Assembly (NCBI GenBank): GCA_964505035.1
Contig: CAZDGK010000004.1
Coordinates: 1-51,671, forward strand
Direction: 5' to 3'
Source: CAZDGK01 sp964505035
GTDB lineage: Bacteria > Patescibacteriota > Saccharimonadia > UBA4664
Length of the DNA stretch: 51,671 nucleotides
Within the stretch, counting starts at the first letter, position 1. Every line of letters begins with the position of its first letter. This document shows, one piece after another, positions 8,171 to 15,899 of the stretch. The notes under the pieces are model-generated. The model was not told the origin of the DNA, ran no database searches, and saw only the letters and a program-made list of their open reading frames with translations. The translations under genes were made by a program, and so were the position numbers.

Positions 8171-8380
8171 CTACTCGACCGGCTGGCCAGGGCGGCGGAT
8201 GCGACCCTCGACCTTACGGCCATGGGCGGTGCCGCCGAAGCCGCCCGTACCGGGCTCCTCGGGCTGGCCGAGGGTGTTGACGAAGCCGGCGGCGCGCTCC
8301 ACGCGAACCCACTCTTCCTTGTTGACGAGCTCGAAGCGCCCGCCATCCCAGGACAGGTAGTAGCAGTGTTCATTGAGCAT
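8171..8380 (-). CDS. Small orphan protein, 69 aa
   Basis: Starts MLNEHCYYLSWDGGRFELV, continues EEWVRVERAAGFVN and ends in a Gly/Pro-rich basic tail. AGGAGG lies 13 bases before the ATG, rather far, and the bidirectional hairpin at 8104 follows the stop. The Trp/Tyr-rich N-terminal half with alternating polarity looks like a small beta domain. Opposite-strand frames lack such signals. Function unknown. Confidence 0.55.
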   Translation of the reverse strand: MLNEHCYYLSWDGGRFELVNKEEWVRVERAAGFVNTLGQPEEPGTGGFGGTAHGRKVEGRIRRPGQPVE

Positions 8381-8493
8381 GGTGCTCTCACTCCCTCCTC
8401 TTGAGACGTGAGTGATGCGGAATATTATAGCATGTTTACTAATCTTATTCTATACTGTGCGAGTCATCTTCCCTACTAGCCAGAAAGCCAACT

Positions 8494-9189
8494 ATGGACA
8501 AAGCTAGCAAGAGATTGGTGAAGTGGCTGCGGAAGCGGCCCCAGGGAGCTCAGATACGGTGGTGCAGCTTGCACTACCAGCCCGGCGTGGCTTGGGCTCA
8601 CCTGTGGGTTGACGTGAGCGTGTTTGGCTATCGTCCAGACGAAGTGGCGTCGTGGGTGTTTACGGTGGAGTCACCCAAGCGGCGACGGGACTCGGGGGTG
8701 GATTGGAGCTTCCGATTCGCCTACGACCTCGACGTGCATGGTGTGGCGCCGGCTGACACTCGCGATCGCGACCTAGTCTATGAGGTGATCCTGCCGCATG
8801 GACAGGCGCTGAACGTGGAGCAGGACACCCGGCTTGAGGCCGCCTTGGCCGAGAACCCCGGTGGCCGCCGCGGAGTGATCGGCGCCTGGACTCCAGGCCG
8901 GGTCACTCAGGCGCTCAACTGGTGGACCGCCACCTACGCCAGGCGTCCTGATCTGCAGTTCTTCTGGGACCCGGATGCCGACTTGGCGGCTGTGTACCCG
9001 AAGCTGTATCAGATACTTGAAGCGGCTGACCAGTTTGAGATGTACACGATCGGTCCGGGGATGAACGTCTCAGGTCAGGTTATGGACATCCTGCTCCAGG
9101 TCGGCTCGGATGAGGCCGCCAAGCTCACTGAGGCCATGAACAATCTGATGGATGCACAGCGGTCATATGACCCATTCATCGATGAGTAA
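8494..9189 (+). CDS. Orphan cytoplasmic protein, 231 aa
   Basis: Starts MDKASKRLVKWLRKRPQG and has no signal or membrane segment. The N-terminal two-thirds is mixed alpha/beta and Trp-rich (VAWAHLWVDVSVFGY, GVDWSFRFAYDLD); the C-terminal third is helical and acidic, ending YDPFIDE. A perfect terminator follows 4 bases after the stop, so it is a stand-alone transcript. No family recognised. Confidence 0.75.
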   Translation: MDKASKRLVKWLRKRPQGAQIRWCSLHYQPGVAWAHLWVDVSVFGYRPDEVASWVFTVESPKRRRDSGVDWSFRFAYDLDVHGVAPADTRDRDLVYEVILPHGQALNVEQDTRLEAALAENPGGRRGVIGAWTPGRVTQALNWWTATYARRPDLQFFWDPDADLAAVYPKLYQILEAADQFEMYTIGPGMNVSGQVMDILLQVGSDEAAKLTEAMNNLMDAQRSYDPFIDE

Positions 9190-9193
9190 AGAG

Positions 9194-9222
9194 AACGCCC
9201 CATCAAATGTGATGGGGCGTTT
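9194..9222. terminator. Bidirectional terminator between 8494 and 9244 genes
   Basis: 12-bp perfect stem AACGCCCCATCA / TGATGGGGCGTT, loop AATG. Serves the plus gene ending at 9189 and the convergent minus gene ending at 9244. Confidence 0.88.
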
Positions 9223-9243
9223 GCACGAGCTTCGCGCCGGCGC

Positions 9244-9552
9244 TCAGGCGTGGGCGTGAATGCCGGCGTTGAGCAGCAGCGCGATGGCGCCGCAGGCGAT
9301 GAACTGAACGCTCGAGAAGACGGCCAGCTGGAGGTAGTAGGTCCAGCGAATGTTCTGAACCGGCGGCTTGAAGTTGATGAACATCACCATGGGGCTGGAG
9401 ATGGCGATCATGATCAGGCCGGCGTAGAGGTTGAACAGGGCGCTGACGAACACGCCGCCGAGGCCCAGCAGAGCCATCGGAATGATGTACCAGTCCTTGT
9501 CGGCCAGGTACTCCGACCATTCACGGAGCGTGCGCTTGGTAGTGGTTTCCAT
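9244..9552 (-). CDS. Small three-TM membrane protein, unknown
   Basis: 102 residues. A polar N-terminus (METTTKRTLREWSEYLADKD) precedes hydrophobic segments at about 24-42 (IIPMALLGLGGVFVSALF), 43-58 and 73-96 (LQLAVFSSVQFIACGAIALL). AAAGGGG upstream is a plausible Shine-Dalgarno. It is followed by another small membrane-protein cassette. Function unknown. Confidence 0.7.
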   Translation of the reverse strand: METTTKRTLREWSEYLADKDWYIIPMALLGLGGVFVSALFNLYAGLIMIAISSPMVMFINFKPPVQNIRWTYYLQLAVFSSVQFIACGAIALLLNAGIHAHA

Positions 9553-9644
9553 GCCGTAGTAATCCCCTTTCGTGAGGCTTGGGTAGGCATGCGACGGGCT
9601 ACAAACATATTATATAAGAAAATGTATGCTTCGGCAATAATTAA

Positions 9645-9678
9645 GGCGGCCGTGCGGGTGGTAATCCGCAGGGCCGCC
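9645..9678 (-). terminator. Terminator of the 9685 gene
   Basis: GGCGGCC / GGCCGCC outer stem with inner TGCGG / CCGCA, 7 bases after the stop, followed on the minus strand by TTAATTATT. Confidence 0.75.
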
Positions 9679-9684
9679 GGGCGG

Positions 9685-9975
9685 TCAGCTGTTCAGGATG
9701 GCGAGTGGCGCGATGAGCAGAAGCACCAGAGCCACCAGCAGGCCGCCATTGAACCACCTCCAGGCGAGCGTCGAGTTGCGGTCGAAGCTGGCTTGGGTGT
9801 GCCGCTCCCATTCGCGCGAGGCGCGTAGCTCTGGGGGCATGTTCGACTGGAACAGCAGCCGGTTGTTGCAGATGTCGGCTTCGAACCAGTAAATCACGCT
9901 GACTGCGGTGCCGATGAAGAACGGCACCATGAACCCGATCAGCGCAGCCAGGATTGCGGCGTCTGTGCGACTCAC
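9685..9975 (-). CDS. Small two-TM membrane protein, GTG start
   Basis: 96 residues from GTG at 9975, chosen because GGAGG sits 4 bases upstream; the frame is open further up, but that part is AT-rich spacer. Membrane segments lie at about 6-27 (AAILAALIGFMVPFFIG) and 75-93 (GGLLVALVLLLIAPLAIL), with a polar middle rich in Arg/Glu and Trp. Its own terminator follows. No family recognised. Confidence 0.65.
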   Translation of the reverse strand: MSRTDAAILAALIGFMVPFFIGTAVSVIYWFEADICNNRLLFQSNMPPELRASREWERHTQASFDRNSTLAWRWFNGGLLVALVLLLIAPLAILNS

Positions 9976-10110
9976 GTGACCTCCAAGTGGGTTGGTTGGG
10001 AGTGGGATGCCAGACTCGCATACTATATCATATATTAATACATATGGCAATATAGCTATAATGTAGCTCTCGTGCGTTTTGCCAAGTTTTAGGGCGGTGA
10101 TAATAATGTT

Positions 10111-10139
10111 TTGCAATATTGCCAAAAGACGCTTACACT
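10111..10139 (+). promoter_or_regulatory. Sigma70-type promoter of the 10167 gene
   Basis: TTGCAA (10111-10116), 17-base spacer, TACACT (10134-10139). Predicted start near 10146, so the mRNA would begin just before the GCCC-gaat-GGGC hairpin at 10151-10162, which sits 4 bases before the ATG. Confidence 0.6.
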
Positions 10140-10166
10140 AAGGAAAACTAGCCCGAATGGGCATCT

Positions 10167-10424
10167 ATGGACGAACAAGAATACCTCCAGCTTCAAGCCC
10201 TGCTCCTGCCGGTTCTGAGCGATGCGATTGCGGGCGTGTACGAGCGTGATCTGCCGATTCCGGCGGAGGGTTCGCATGACCTGAACCGGATACTTATGGG
10301 TGTGCAGGTGCTGGTAGAGCAAGTGCGGGCGCAGGGTCGCGAGCTTGAGCGTAGTGAGGCGCAGGTGGTGATGGTGCAGCGGCAGACGAGCGAAATTCTG
10401 GCACGGGTTATTGACCGATTATGA
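10167..10424 (+). CDS. Small helical protein resembling a HAMP/coiled-coil linker
   Basis: 85 residues, all predicted helical: MDEQEYLQLQALLLPVLSD, then PIPAEGSHDLNRILMGVQVL and a long coiled coil (EQVRAQGRELERSEAQVVMV). The middle resembles the second HAMP helix plus the S-helix that precede histidine-kinase domains, yet there is no membrane segment or kinase. It may dimerise or partner another sensor; this is inference. AGGA at 10141-10144 may lie in or upstream of the transcript start, and a 5' hairpin occupies the leader. Confidence 0.6.
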   Translation: MDEQEYLQLQALLLPVLSDAIAGVYERDLPIPAEGSHDLNRILMGVQVLVEQVRAQGRELERSEAQVVMVQRQTSEILARVIDRL

Positions 10425-10490
10425 CGCCGGCTTGTCAAATGCTTTGAATTAGCTTAAAAATATAAGCAAGAGCAGAAAGGGTTTTGATAA

Positions 10491-10946
10491 ATGGATTATT
10501 CGTCTACACCAACGGTTGATTCGAGCTATGCCTCGGCTTCGCCAATGACCGTGGTCATTCAGCTGGTGCTGGTAGTGTTCTATGTCTGGGTATTTTGGAA
10601 GCTATTTGTAAAGGCTGGGAAGCCGGGTTGGGCGGCGATCATCCCGTTTTATAACGCCTACGTACAGCTGAAGATCATTGGCCGGCCGGGCTGGTGGCTG
10701 CTGTTGTTCCTGATTCCGATTGTGAACATTGTGATCGCGGTGATTGTGGCGATTGATACCGCGAAGTCGTTTGGCAAGAGTGCCGCCTATGGCGTCGTTG
10801 GCCTGTTCCTGTTTGGCTTCATCGGCTACCCGGTGCTGGCACTGAGCAAGAGCACCACGTATGTGGGTCCGGCAGCTGGCGGTGGGGCTGGTGCGGCTCC
10901 GGCAGCTCCGGCTGCGCCGACCACTCCGGCAGCGCCCGCGGCCTAG
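10491..10946 (+). CDS. DUF5684-type membrane protein
   Basis: 151 residues. The motif run WKLFVKAGKPGWAAIIPFYN, then GRPGWWLLLFLIPIVNIV and AKSFGKSAAYGVVGLFLF, matches the DUF5684 family often annotated near signal peptidases in Patescibacteria and Bacteroidetes. Four membrane segments (about 20-42, 62-85, 98-116 and a weaker one). The C-terminus is a low-complexity Ala/Pro/Gly tail (128-151). Shine-Dalgarno AGAAAGG lies about 9 bases upstream and a strong terminator follows. Function unknown; membrane location is well supported. Confidence 0.82.
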   Translation: MDYSSTPTVDSSYASASPMTVVIQLVLVVFYVWVFWKLFVKAGKPGWAAIIPFYNAYVQLKIIGRPGWWLLLFLIPIVNIVIAVIVAIDTAKSFGKSAAYGVVGLFLFGFIGYPVLALSKSTTYVGPAAGGGAGAAPAAPAAPTTPAAPAA

Positions 10947-10968
10947 TGATCCGGACAAATAGATAAAG

Positions 10969-11000
10969 AAAGGGAGGAGCCGATACGCTCCTCCCTTTTT
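10969..11000 (+). terminator. Terminator of the DUF5684 gene
   Basis: AAAGGGAGGAGC / GCTCCTCCCTTT, 6-base loop, run of T. Textbook intrinsic terminator; it also faces the end of purD. Confidence 0.93.
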
Positions 11001-11013
11001 GGTTGGCGGCCGC

Positions 11014-12273
11014 CTAGACGTCCGCGGCGATCTGCTCGCGCAGATGCGGTCCGCTGGCCCAGTTGATGCACCGGGCGGCGCCATAGGCGCGGCGACGGGC
11101 TTCAGCGATGGTGCGGCCCGTACAGCGGACACCCAGGACGCGGCCGCCGGCGGTGGCGAGCTTGTGCTCGCCGGCGTCGGACACGCCGCTGTAGAGAATG
11201 GTGGCGCCGGCTTCGGTGGCAGCGTCGAGGCCGCTGATGACCTCGCCGCTAATCACCTGGCCGCCTTCGATGGCGTAGCCCTGGGCGCAGAGCACCAGCG
11301 TAACCACGCAGCTGCCCGTGAGTTGGAAATGGCTGTCCAGGAGGCCATCGGCGGCCTCCCAGCAGACTCGCAGGAATGACTCGGGTGTGACGGTGGGCAG
11401 CTGGGACTGGGTCTCGGGATCGCCGAAGCGAATGTTGATCTCGACCAGTTTCCAACCCTCGGCCGTGAGCATCAGGCCGATGTAGAGCACCCCGCGATAG
11501 TCGATGCCGCGGCGGCGTAGCTCCGCCAGAATGGGCCGGACGAAGCTGCCGGCTAGCTCGTTGCCGTCGGGCACGTCCGCGACGGGCGCGAACGAGCCGA
11601 TGCCGCCGGTGTTGGGATTGTCACCGGGGTGGGGCTCGTCGTAGAGCGGCTTGTAGTCCTGGGCAAACGGCAGCACGGCGATACCGTCCCGGCCGTCGCA
11701 GACTGCCATGAGTGATAGCTCACGGCCGCGGCTGCCATCAGGGCTGGTCATGCCCACTTCGACGATGATGCGGCCCTTGGCTAGCTTGGCCCGGGCGTCG
11801 GCGATGGCATTGGCAAGGCTGCGCGTGACGAGCACGCCCTTGCCCTGCGCCAGGTAGTCGGTCTTGATGACGTACAGGGTGCCCTGGGGCAGGCCGCGCA
11901 GATAGGCCTCGGCCTCGTCGGGGTCGTCAAAGGCCGCCCAGTTGGCCGTGGGCACGCCGGCGGCGGTCACGACCTCCTTCATGAAGATCTTGGAGCCTTC
12001 GAGCATGGCGCCCTGAGTGCCGGGACCAAGCACGCGCCGGCCGAGCTTGCGCAGCCGGTCGGCCAGGCCGTCCACCAGGGGGGCTTCGGGGCCGACGATG
12101 TAGAGGTCGGCTTCGATGTCCTCGGGCTGAGTGGCGACCGAGCCGGGGATGCCAGGATTGCCGGGGGTGATAACCACCCGCAGTCCTGGCACGTGCCGCA
12201 GCCAGTCGACCAGAGCGGCTTCACGGCCGCCCGAGCCGACGACCACGACGGTTTTGCGAGCGAAGTCAGTCAC
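11014..12273 (-). CDS. purD: Phosphoribosylamine-glycine ligase
   Basis: GAR synthetase (EC 6.3.4.13), the second step of de novo purine synthesis: ATP-dependent joining of glycine to 5-phosphoribosylamine. 419 residues, family length. N-terminal VVVVGSGGREAAL, PGNPGIPG, ATP-grasp part with KTDYLAQGKGVLV and PNTGGIGSFAPV, and EINIRFGDPETQ near 290. The GTG start at 12273 is chosen for AAAGGA 8 bases upstream. No other pur gene is visible in the window, so it may be an orphan enzyme, perhaps in a partial or rewired pathway. A hairpin CCTCTGC / GCAGAGG lies in the spacer before the gene. Confidence 0.93.
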   Translation of the reverse strand: MTDFARKTVVVVGSGGREAALVDWLRHVPGLRVVITPGNPGIPGSVATQPEDIEADLYIVGPEAPLVDGLADRLRKLGRRVLGPGTQGAMLEGSKIFMKEVVTAAGVPTANWAAFDDPDEAEAYLRGLPQGTLYVIKTDYLAQGKGVLVTRSLANAIADARAKLAKGRIIVEVGMTSPDGSRGRELSLMAVCDGRDGIAVLPFAQDYKPLYDEPHPGDNPNTGGIGSFAPVADVPDGNELAGSFVRPILAELRRRGIDYRGVLYIGLMLTAEGWKLVEINIRFGDPETQSQLPTVTPESFLRVCWEAADGLLDSHFQLTGSCVVTLVLCAQGYAIEGGQVISGEVISGLDAATEAGATILYSGVSDAGEHKLATAGGRVLGVRCTGRTIAEARRRAYGAARCINWASGPHLREQIAADV

Positions 12274-12343
12274 GAGTGACGTCCTTTCGGGTTGCCTCTG
12301 CCAGATGCGCAGAGGGGGCGGTTGCCCTGGCGACATTGTACGG

Positions 12344-13561
12344 CTAATTGGCGGTTTGGCAAATCGGACAATTGTCTTCGTGGCGGCCGTCCTGGAACCA
12401 GAGCATGATGGCCTTACCCCAGCCCTCGATGTCGGCGTAGCCGATCAGGTCGGCAGCGCGACGCAGCAGCCAGCCGAGCAGGCCGTAGAGCCGTAGCGGG
12501 CCCCATTCAACGGCCGCCCAATAGCCGCCTACCGGAATGACGCTGACGGGGACTTTGGCATGATAGGCGCGGCGCGGGTGACGCGTGGCGATCATCATGA
12601 GGTCGTCGGTGACATAGTCGGCGTCGTGGATGGCGGTTTGGGCGAGGCCGCTGTAGGGGGTGGCGGCGTTGTCGCCGATGACGTAGACATCGGGTCGGCC
12701 CTCGAGGTACTCATTGACCTCGACTTTGCCGTTTTTGGCGACGGTGAAGAGACCCCCATTGGCTTTGTAGAACGGATTATTGGAGACGCCGGCGGTCCAG
12801 ACGACAGTATGGGTGGGCATGTCGCCCTTGCCTTTGAGCTTGAGGGCGTCGACGGTCTCGCCCTCGACGGCCAGGCCGGTCATGACATTAACGCCAAGCT
12901 TCAGCAGACGCTGGTGGATGTGGGTGGCAAAGGCGTCGGGCGAGCGTGGCAGCAGGCGCGGCGCGGCTTCGACCAGATTGATGCGGTAGTTGGGCTGCTC
13001 AATGTGGTGGAGCTTGACGATGCGGTGCAGGTAATCGCCCAAGGCCGCGGCCAGCTCGATGCCGGTGGGACCGCCGCCGACTACGACATAGTTGATGTCG
13101 GTTTTGTGGTCCTGGGTTAGTTCCTGGTGCAAATGGTCCTTGAAGCGTTCGGCGCCGGCAATGGTCTTGATGTCGTGCGAGAATTCGGGTAGACCGGCGA
13201 TGCCAAAGTAATTGGTGACGCTGCCGAGGGCCAGGACGAGCTTGTCGTACGGGACGGTGCGGCCGCTCTCGGTGGTGATGGTATGGCCATCGGCGTTCAG
13301 GGTAGCGACTTTGTCCTTAATGAGTTCGATATGACAGCCGGCGAACAGTTCGGTGAGCGGGATGGCTGACTCTGAGCGGACGCCGCCGGTGGCTGCATGG
13401 TAGAGTTGCGGGTAATACGAGAAGGCGTCTTCGGGTGTGATGAGGGTGACTTGGAAGCGCTGGGAGCGACCGAGATGGCGGGCGGCACGAATGCCGGCGA
13501 AACCGGCGCCGGCAATGACCAGGCGGATGGGTTGAGTGGCAGGATTGGTCGTAGGCGTCAC
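12344..13561 (-). CDS. ndh: Type II NADH dehydrogenase (NDH-2)
   Basis: Single-subunit, non-proton-pumping NADH:quinone oxidoreductase, peripheral on the inner membrane. 405 residues: FAD-binding GAGFAG (18-23), NAD-binding VVGGGPTGIELAAALG (about 155-170), YVIGDNAATPYSGLAQTA (second FAD contact, about 300), and a C-terminal amphipathic/hydrophobic helix region (GPLRLYGLLGWLLRRAADL). The extreme C-terminus is NCPIC, a CxxC (398/401), unusual for the family. GTG start, no Shine-Dalgarno, TATGAT ending 6 bases upstream: predicted leaderless. It implies a quinone-linked electron chain or an NADH-disposal route. Confidence 0.92.
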   Translation of the reverse strand: MTPTTNPATQPIRLVIAGAGFAGIRAARHLGRSQRFQVTLITPEDAFSYYPQLYHAATGGVRSESAIPLTELFAGCHIELIKDKVATLNADGHTITTESGRTVPYDKLVLALGSVTNYFGIAGLPEFSHDIKTIAGAERFKDHLHQELTQDHKTDINYVVVGGGPTGIELAAALGDYLHRIVKLHHIEQPNYRINLVEAAPRLLPRSPDAFATHIHQRLLKLGVNVMTGLAVEGETVDALKLKGKGDMPTHTVVWTAGVSNNPFYKANGGLFTVAKNGKVEVNEYLEGRPDVYVIGDNAATPYSGLAQTAIHDADYVTDDLMMIATRHPRRAYHAKVPVSVIPVGGYWAAVEWGPLRLYGLLGWLLRRAADLIGYADIEGWGKAIMLWFQDGRHEDNCPICQTAN

Positions 13562-13567
13562 AAACTA

Positions 13568-13573
13568 ATCATA
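13568..13573 (-). promoter_or_regulatory. -10 element of ndh, leaderless geometry
   Basis: TATGAT, then TAGTTT, then the GTG start codon. Six-base spacing predicts transcription starting at or next to the start codon. Confidence 0.5.
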
Positions 13574-13635
13574 AGTGTTATGCGCGATAAGGCAAGGATG
13601 TGGTGGCTATGGCAAGGGTTAGTGCCAAAGTAAAA

Positions 13636-13667
13636 CGGGACCCCGGGCGAATGTGTCCGTGGTCCCG
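13636..13667 (-). terminator. Hairpin after the 13685 gene
   Basis: CGGGACC / GGTCCCG stem with inner CGG/CCG, 17 bases after the stop; minus-strand continuation TTTTACTTTGG gives a T-run. Confidence 0.75.
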
Positions 13668-13684
13668 CTGTGGTGTGGCCGTGA

Positions 13685-14563
13685 CTAGACTGGCGGGCCG
13701 CCTGACTGGTCATGGCGCTTGTGCCAGTCGACGACCTGCCGGGTGAGACGATTGAGATTGTGCTCTCCGATCTCATCTCGCACGGCCGGTACCAGGCTGG
13801 CCCAGGCCAGTAGCCATTTGACATCGCGCAGGTAGGCGATGTCGGCTGGTTCGCTGCCGAGACTGCCCAAGTCGGCCAGCAGCTCCACGGCCTGAGTGCG
13901 GGCGGCGCCGCGGCCGGGCTGGATGTAGGGCGGCGCGAAGTGGCCGACCTCTGGGGTTTTGACCTGGACGGCCACCCACTGATCCCAGTCGTCCGGGTAT
14001 GGCAATTCGCCATACTTGTGGAGCCGGTTGTAGAGGCCCGGCTGGGCTCTGGCGCTGGATTGCCAAATGAGCGACTGAGCCTGTTCGCGGGCCGCTGGGC
14101 TGCACGGAGCGTCCGCTAGATACCTTGCGAAGCATGCCCGAATGGCTTCGGCGGCTAGAGCCTGCAGCTCCTCCTCGGACGGGCCGACGATGTCGGCCAG
14201 CTCGCGGTTGCTGGTGAGGTGACCGTAGCTGGTCAAGGTCAGCTTGTAGTCATGATGAGCCCGCACCATTTCCTCGAGCCGGTTGTCCGGGTCGGTGGTA
14301 GCTAGCGCTCTGGCGACTTGTTCGCGCAAGGCATTGGTGTCTCGCTCCAGGGCGGCGTGCCGCTCCCGGACTTGGCGACCCTGGCTGATGGCATGAGTGA
14401 CATCGATTCGGCCTTTGCGCTGCAGGGGTCCCCAGATCGCCCGGGAATTGGACGACTCGAGCGTATCGATGGCGGCTTGACTGCCAGCCCTGGCCTGAAT
14501 GACGAGGACACGCAGCTGTTCGTGGAGATGCCGGCGTTCCCGCCGGGCACGAGCCCAGAACAT
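13685..14563 (-). CDS. Orphan helical protein, 292 aa
   Basis: No signal or membrane segment. Residues about 60-115 look coiled-coil (RQVRERHAALERDTNALREQ). The C-terminal half contains WDQWVAVQVKTPEVGHFAPP, a cluster of leucine-rich helices (VELLADLGSLG) and the tail VVDWHKRHDQ. AAGGA lies upstream and a terminator follows, so it is a single-gene unit. Acidic and basic residues are evenly mixed. No family recognised and no catalytic motif seen. Confidence 0.7.
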   Translation of the reverse strand: MFWARARRERRHLHEQLRVLVIQARAGSQAAIDTLESSNSRAIWGPLQRKGRIDVTHAISQGRQVRERHAALERDTNALREQVARALATTDPDNRLEEMVRAHHDYKLTLTSYGHLTSNRELADIVGPSEEELQALAAEAIRACFARYLADAPCSPAAREQAQSLIWQSSARAQPGLYNRLHKYGELPYPDDWDQWVAVQVKTPEVGHFAPPYIQPGRGAARTQAVELLADLGSLGSEPADIAYLRDVKWLLAWASLVPAVRDEIGEHNLNRLTRQVVDWHKRHDQSGGPPV

Positions 14564-14614
14564 ATGCTCTCACTGATCCTTTCTGATACGGGGAGAGTGA
14601 GACGAATATTACAA

Positions 14615-15493
14615 TTATTGACTGGCTTGGTCTAGGGTGTGGCGGATGGCCGCGGCAATATCGGGCACGGCTGGGCGGTCGGTGGCGCCGAGCTGGCTGC
14701 CGACTTCGCGCAGAATGTAGGCCGCCGTCGCCAGGGCCTCGCGGCGCTGGCTAGGGTGCTGGAGCCAGAGGGCACCAAACACGGCCCAATAGGCGGCGGG
14801 CACGAGGCTGAGGCGGTAATTGGCCGGGGTGACTATGAGGTCGTCGCCGGCGGCAATGATGGTCTCGGTGCCATAGACCACGTAGTGGCAGTGTGAGGCG
14901 GCAGCGAGGTCGCGCACGATCTCGAGCTTATTGAGGAGCCCGCCGTCAGGACGGATGTGGATGGGTACTTGCAGTGCGCCGGCCAGTTTGAATACCTCCG
15001 GCATAGTTAGGATAACGAGGGCGTCGGCTCGATTGGTGAGCAAGCGCAGGTGGTGCTGCAGCGCCGGCAGGGCGTCGGCAAAGACGATGATGGGGGTGGC
15101 TAGCTCCACGAATAGCCGCTCGATGAGCATGAAGGTGTGGCTGTTATTGGACAGGCTGGCGCCCAAGGCTAGGGCGTCGGCGTCCTCGGCGAGCTGCAGT
15201 AGGCGGCCAAGGGCCTCCTGACCGAGCGAGCCACTCGGGCTGGATGGCACAAAGACGGTGCCGGGAGCTCCAGCGACGAGCTTGGCAACCATGTCGGGGA
15301 GCGCTACCACGCACTCCCCTGTCCCGGCGGCCAGAGCTAGCTGTTGCAGGGCAGCTGGCGCGCTTAGCTCGCCCGTGTGGCCACCGGGTACGAGCAGCCG
15401 GCCAGCGCCATGACGCGTGACTGGCCGGTTGTAGAGAATCTTCGGGTAGAGCGGCGCTTCGTCCTGGCGGACAAAACGAGGAGAGGTAGACAT
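14615..15493 (-). CDS. Ribokinase-fold protein resembling NAD(P)H-hydrate dehydratase (NnrD/YjeF C-domain)
   Basis: 292 residues. Layout matches the YjeF C-terminal domain: early H-G-x-G-R-x-L-V-x-G-G-H (RHGAGRLLVPGGH), a middle DALALGASLSNN in place of the usual VIGPGLG, IIVFADALPAL in place of the usual VxDADAL, then YVVYGTETIIAAGDD. The hallmark N-P-G-N / GTGDVL catalytic stretch is not recognisable (VTPANYRLSL instead), so it may bind a nucleotide without dehydratase activity. Start ATG 15493 is preceded by TATAGT ending 7 bases upstream, with no Shine-Dalgarno. NnrD repairs hydrated NADH in other bacteria. Confidence 0.5.
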   Translation of the reverse strand: MSTSPRFVRQDEAPLYPKILYNRPVTRHGAGRLLVPGGHTGELSAPAALQQLALAAGTGECVVALPDMVAKLVAGAPGTVFVPSSPSGSLGQEALGRLLQLAEDADALALGASLSNNSHTFMLIERLFVELATPIIVFADALPALQHHLRLLTNRADALVILTMPEVFKLAGALQVPIHIRPDGGLLNKLEIVRDLAAASHCHYVVYGTETIIAAGDDLIVTPANYRLSLVPAAYWAVFGALWLQHPSQRREALATAAYILREVGSQLGATDRPAVPDIAAAIRHTLDQASQ

Positions 15494-15500
15494 TGGCCCT

Positions 15501-15506
15501 ACTATA
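15501..15506 (-). promoter_or_regulatory. -10 element, leaderless geometry (15493 gene)
   Basis: TATAGT, AGGGCCA (7 bases), ATG. No purine-rich ribosome-binding site between. Confidence 0.45.
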
Positions 15507-15526
15507 CACCGTACTGGGGCCGAACG

Positions 15527-15766
15527 CTATGCTTCGGGATCGTGGTCGTAGCTGATGTCCGAGTCGTCGTATTCGGACTGAAACTCCAGGGTTTCGTAGT
15601 AGACCGAGGCGCCGCCGCCGGCTAGGTGGCGCTCGACGAGTTCATCGGCTACCTCAGGGTCGTAGCCCATGTGGATGATTTGCTGGACCTTGGTCAGCGG
15701 GTCCGCTTCCGAGAAAAGAATCTCTTCTAGCCGCCGTTCTTGCCAGAGTGTGCCGTCTGTACTCAT
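15527..15766 (-). CDS. Small acidic orphan protein, 79 aa
   Basis: Starts MSTDGTLWQERRLEEILFS and ends in a strongly acidic, Tyr-containing tail (SEYDDSDISYDHDPEA). The helical middle contains TKVQQIIHMGYDPEVADELV, reminiscent of UBA-like or small three-helix domains. GGAGG lies 7 bases before the ATG. No terminator was seen between it and the next minus-strand gene. Function unknown. Confidence 0.68.
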   Translation of the reverse strand: MSTDGTLWQERRLEEILFSEADPLTKVQQIIHMGYDPEVADELVERHLAGGGASVYYETLEFQSEYDDSDISYDHDPEA

Positions 15767-15850
15767 GGTTTGCCTCCACCATTACTTGCGCCCACAATAC
15801 GGGCCGAGGCGCGGCCTCGCACTAGCTGAATCTCCAATTTCGCACGTAAA

Positions 15851-15885
15851 AGGCCGCCTCATCCTGTGCAAAGACGAGGCGGCCT
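15851..15885 (-). terminator. Terminator of the 15900 gene
   Basis: AGGCCGCCTC / GAGGCGGCCT 10-bp stem with a 15-base loop; the minus strand continues TTTTACG. The stem sequence is shared with the hairpin at 30675. Confidence 0.85.
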
Positions 15886-15899
15886 AGTGGCCTGATGCG

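Noticed and set aside
9976..10125. Upstream extension of the 9685 membrane protein
   Set aside because: AT-rich spacer translation; GGAGG sits 4 bases before the GTG at 9975.
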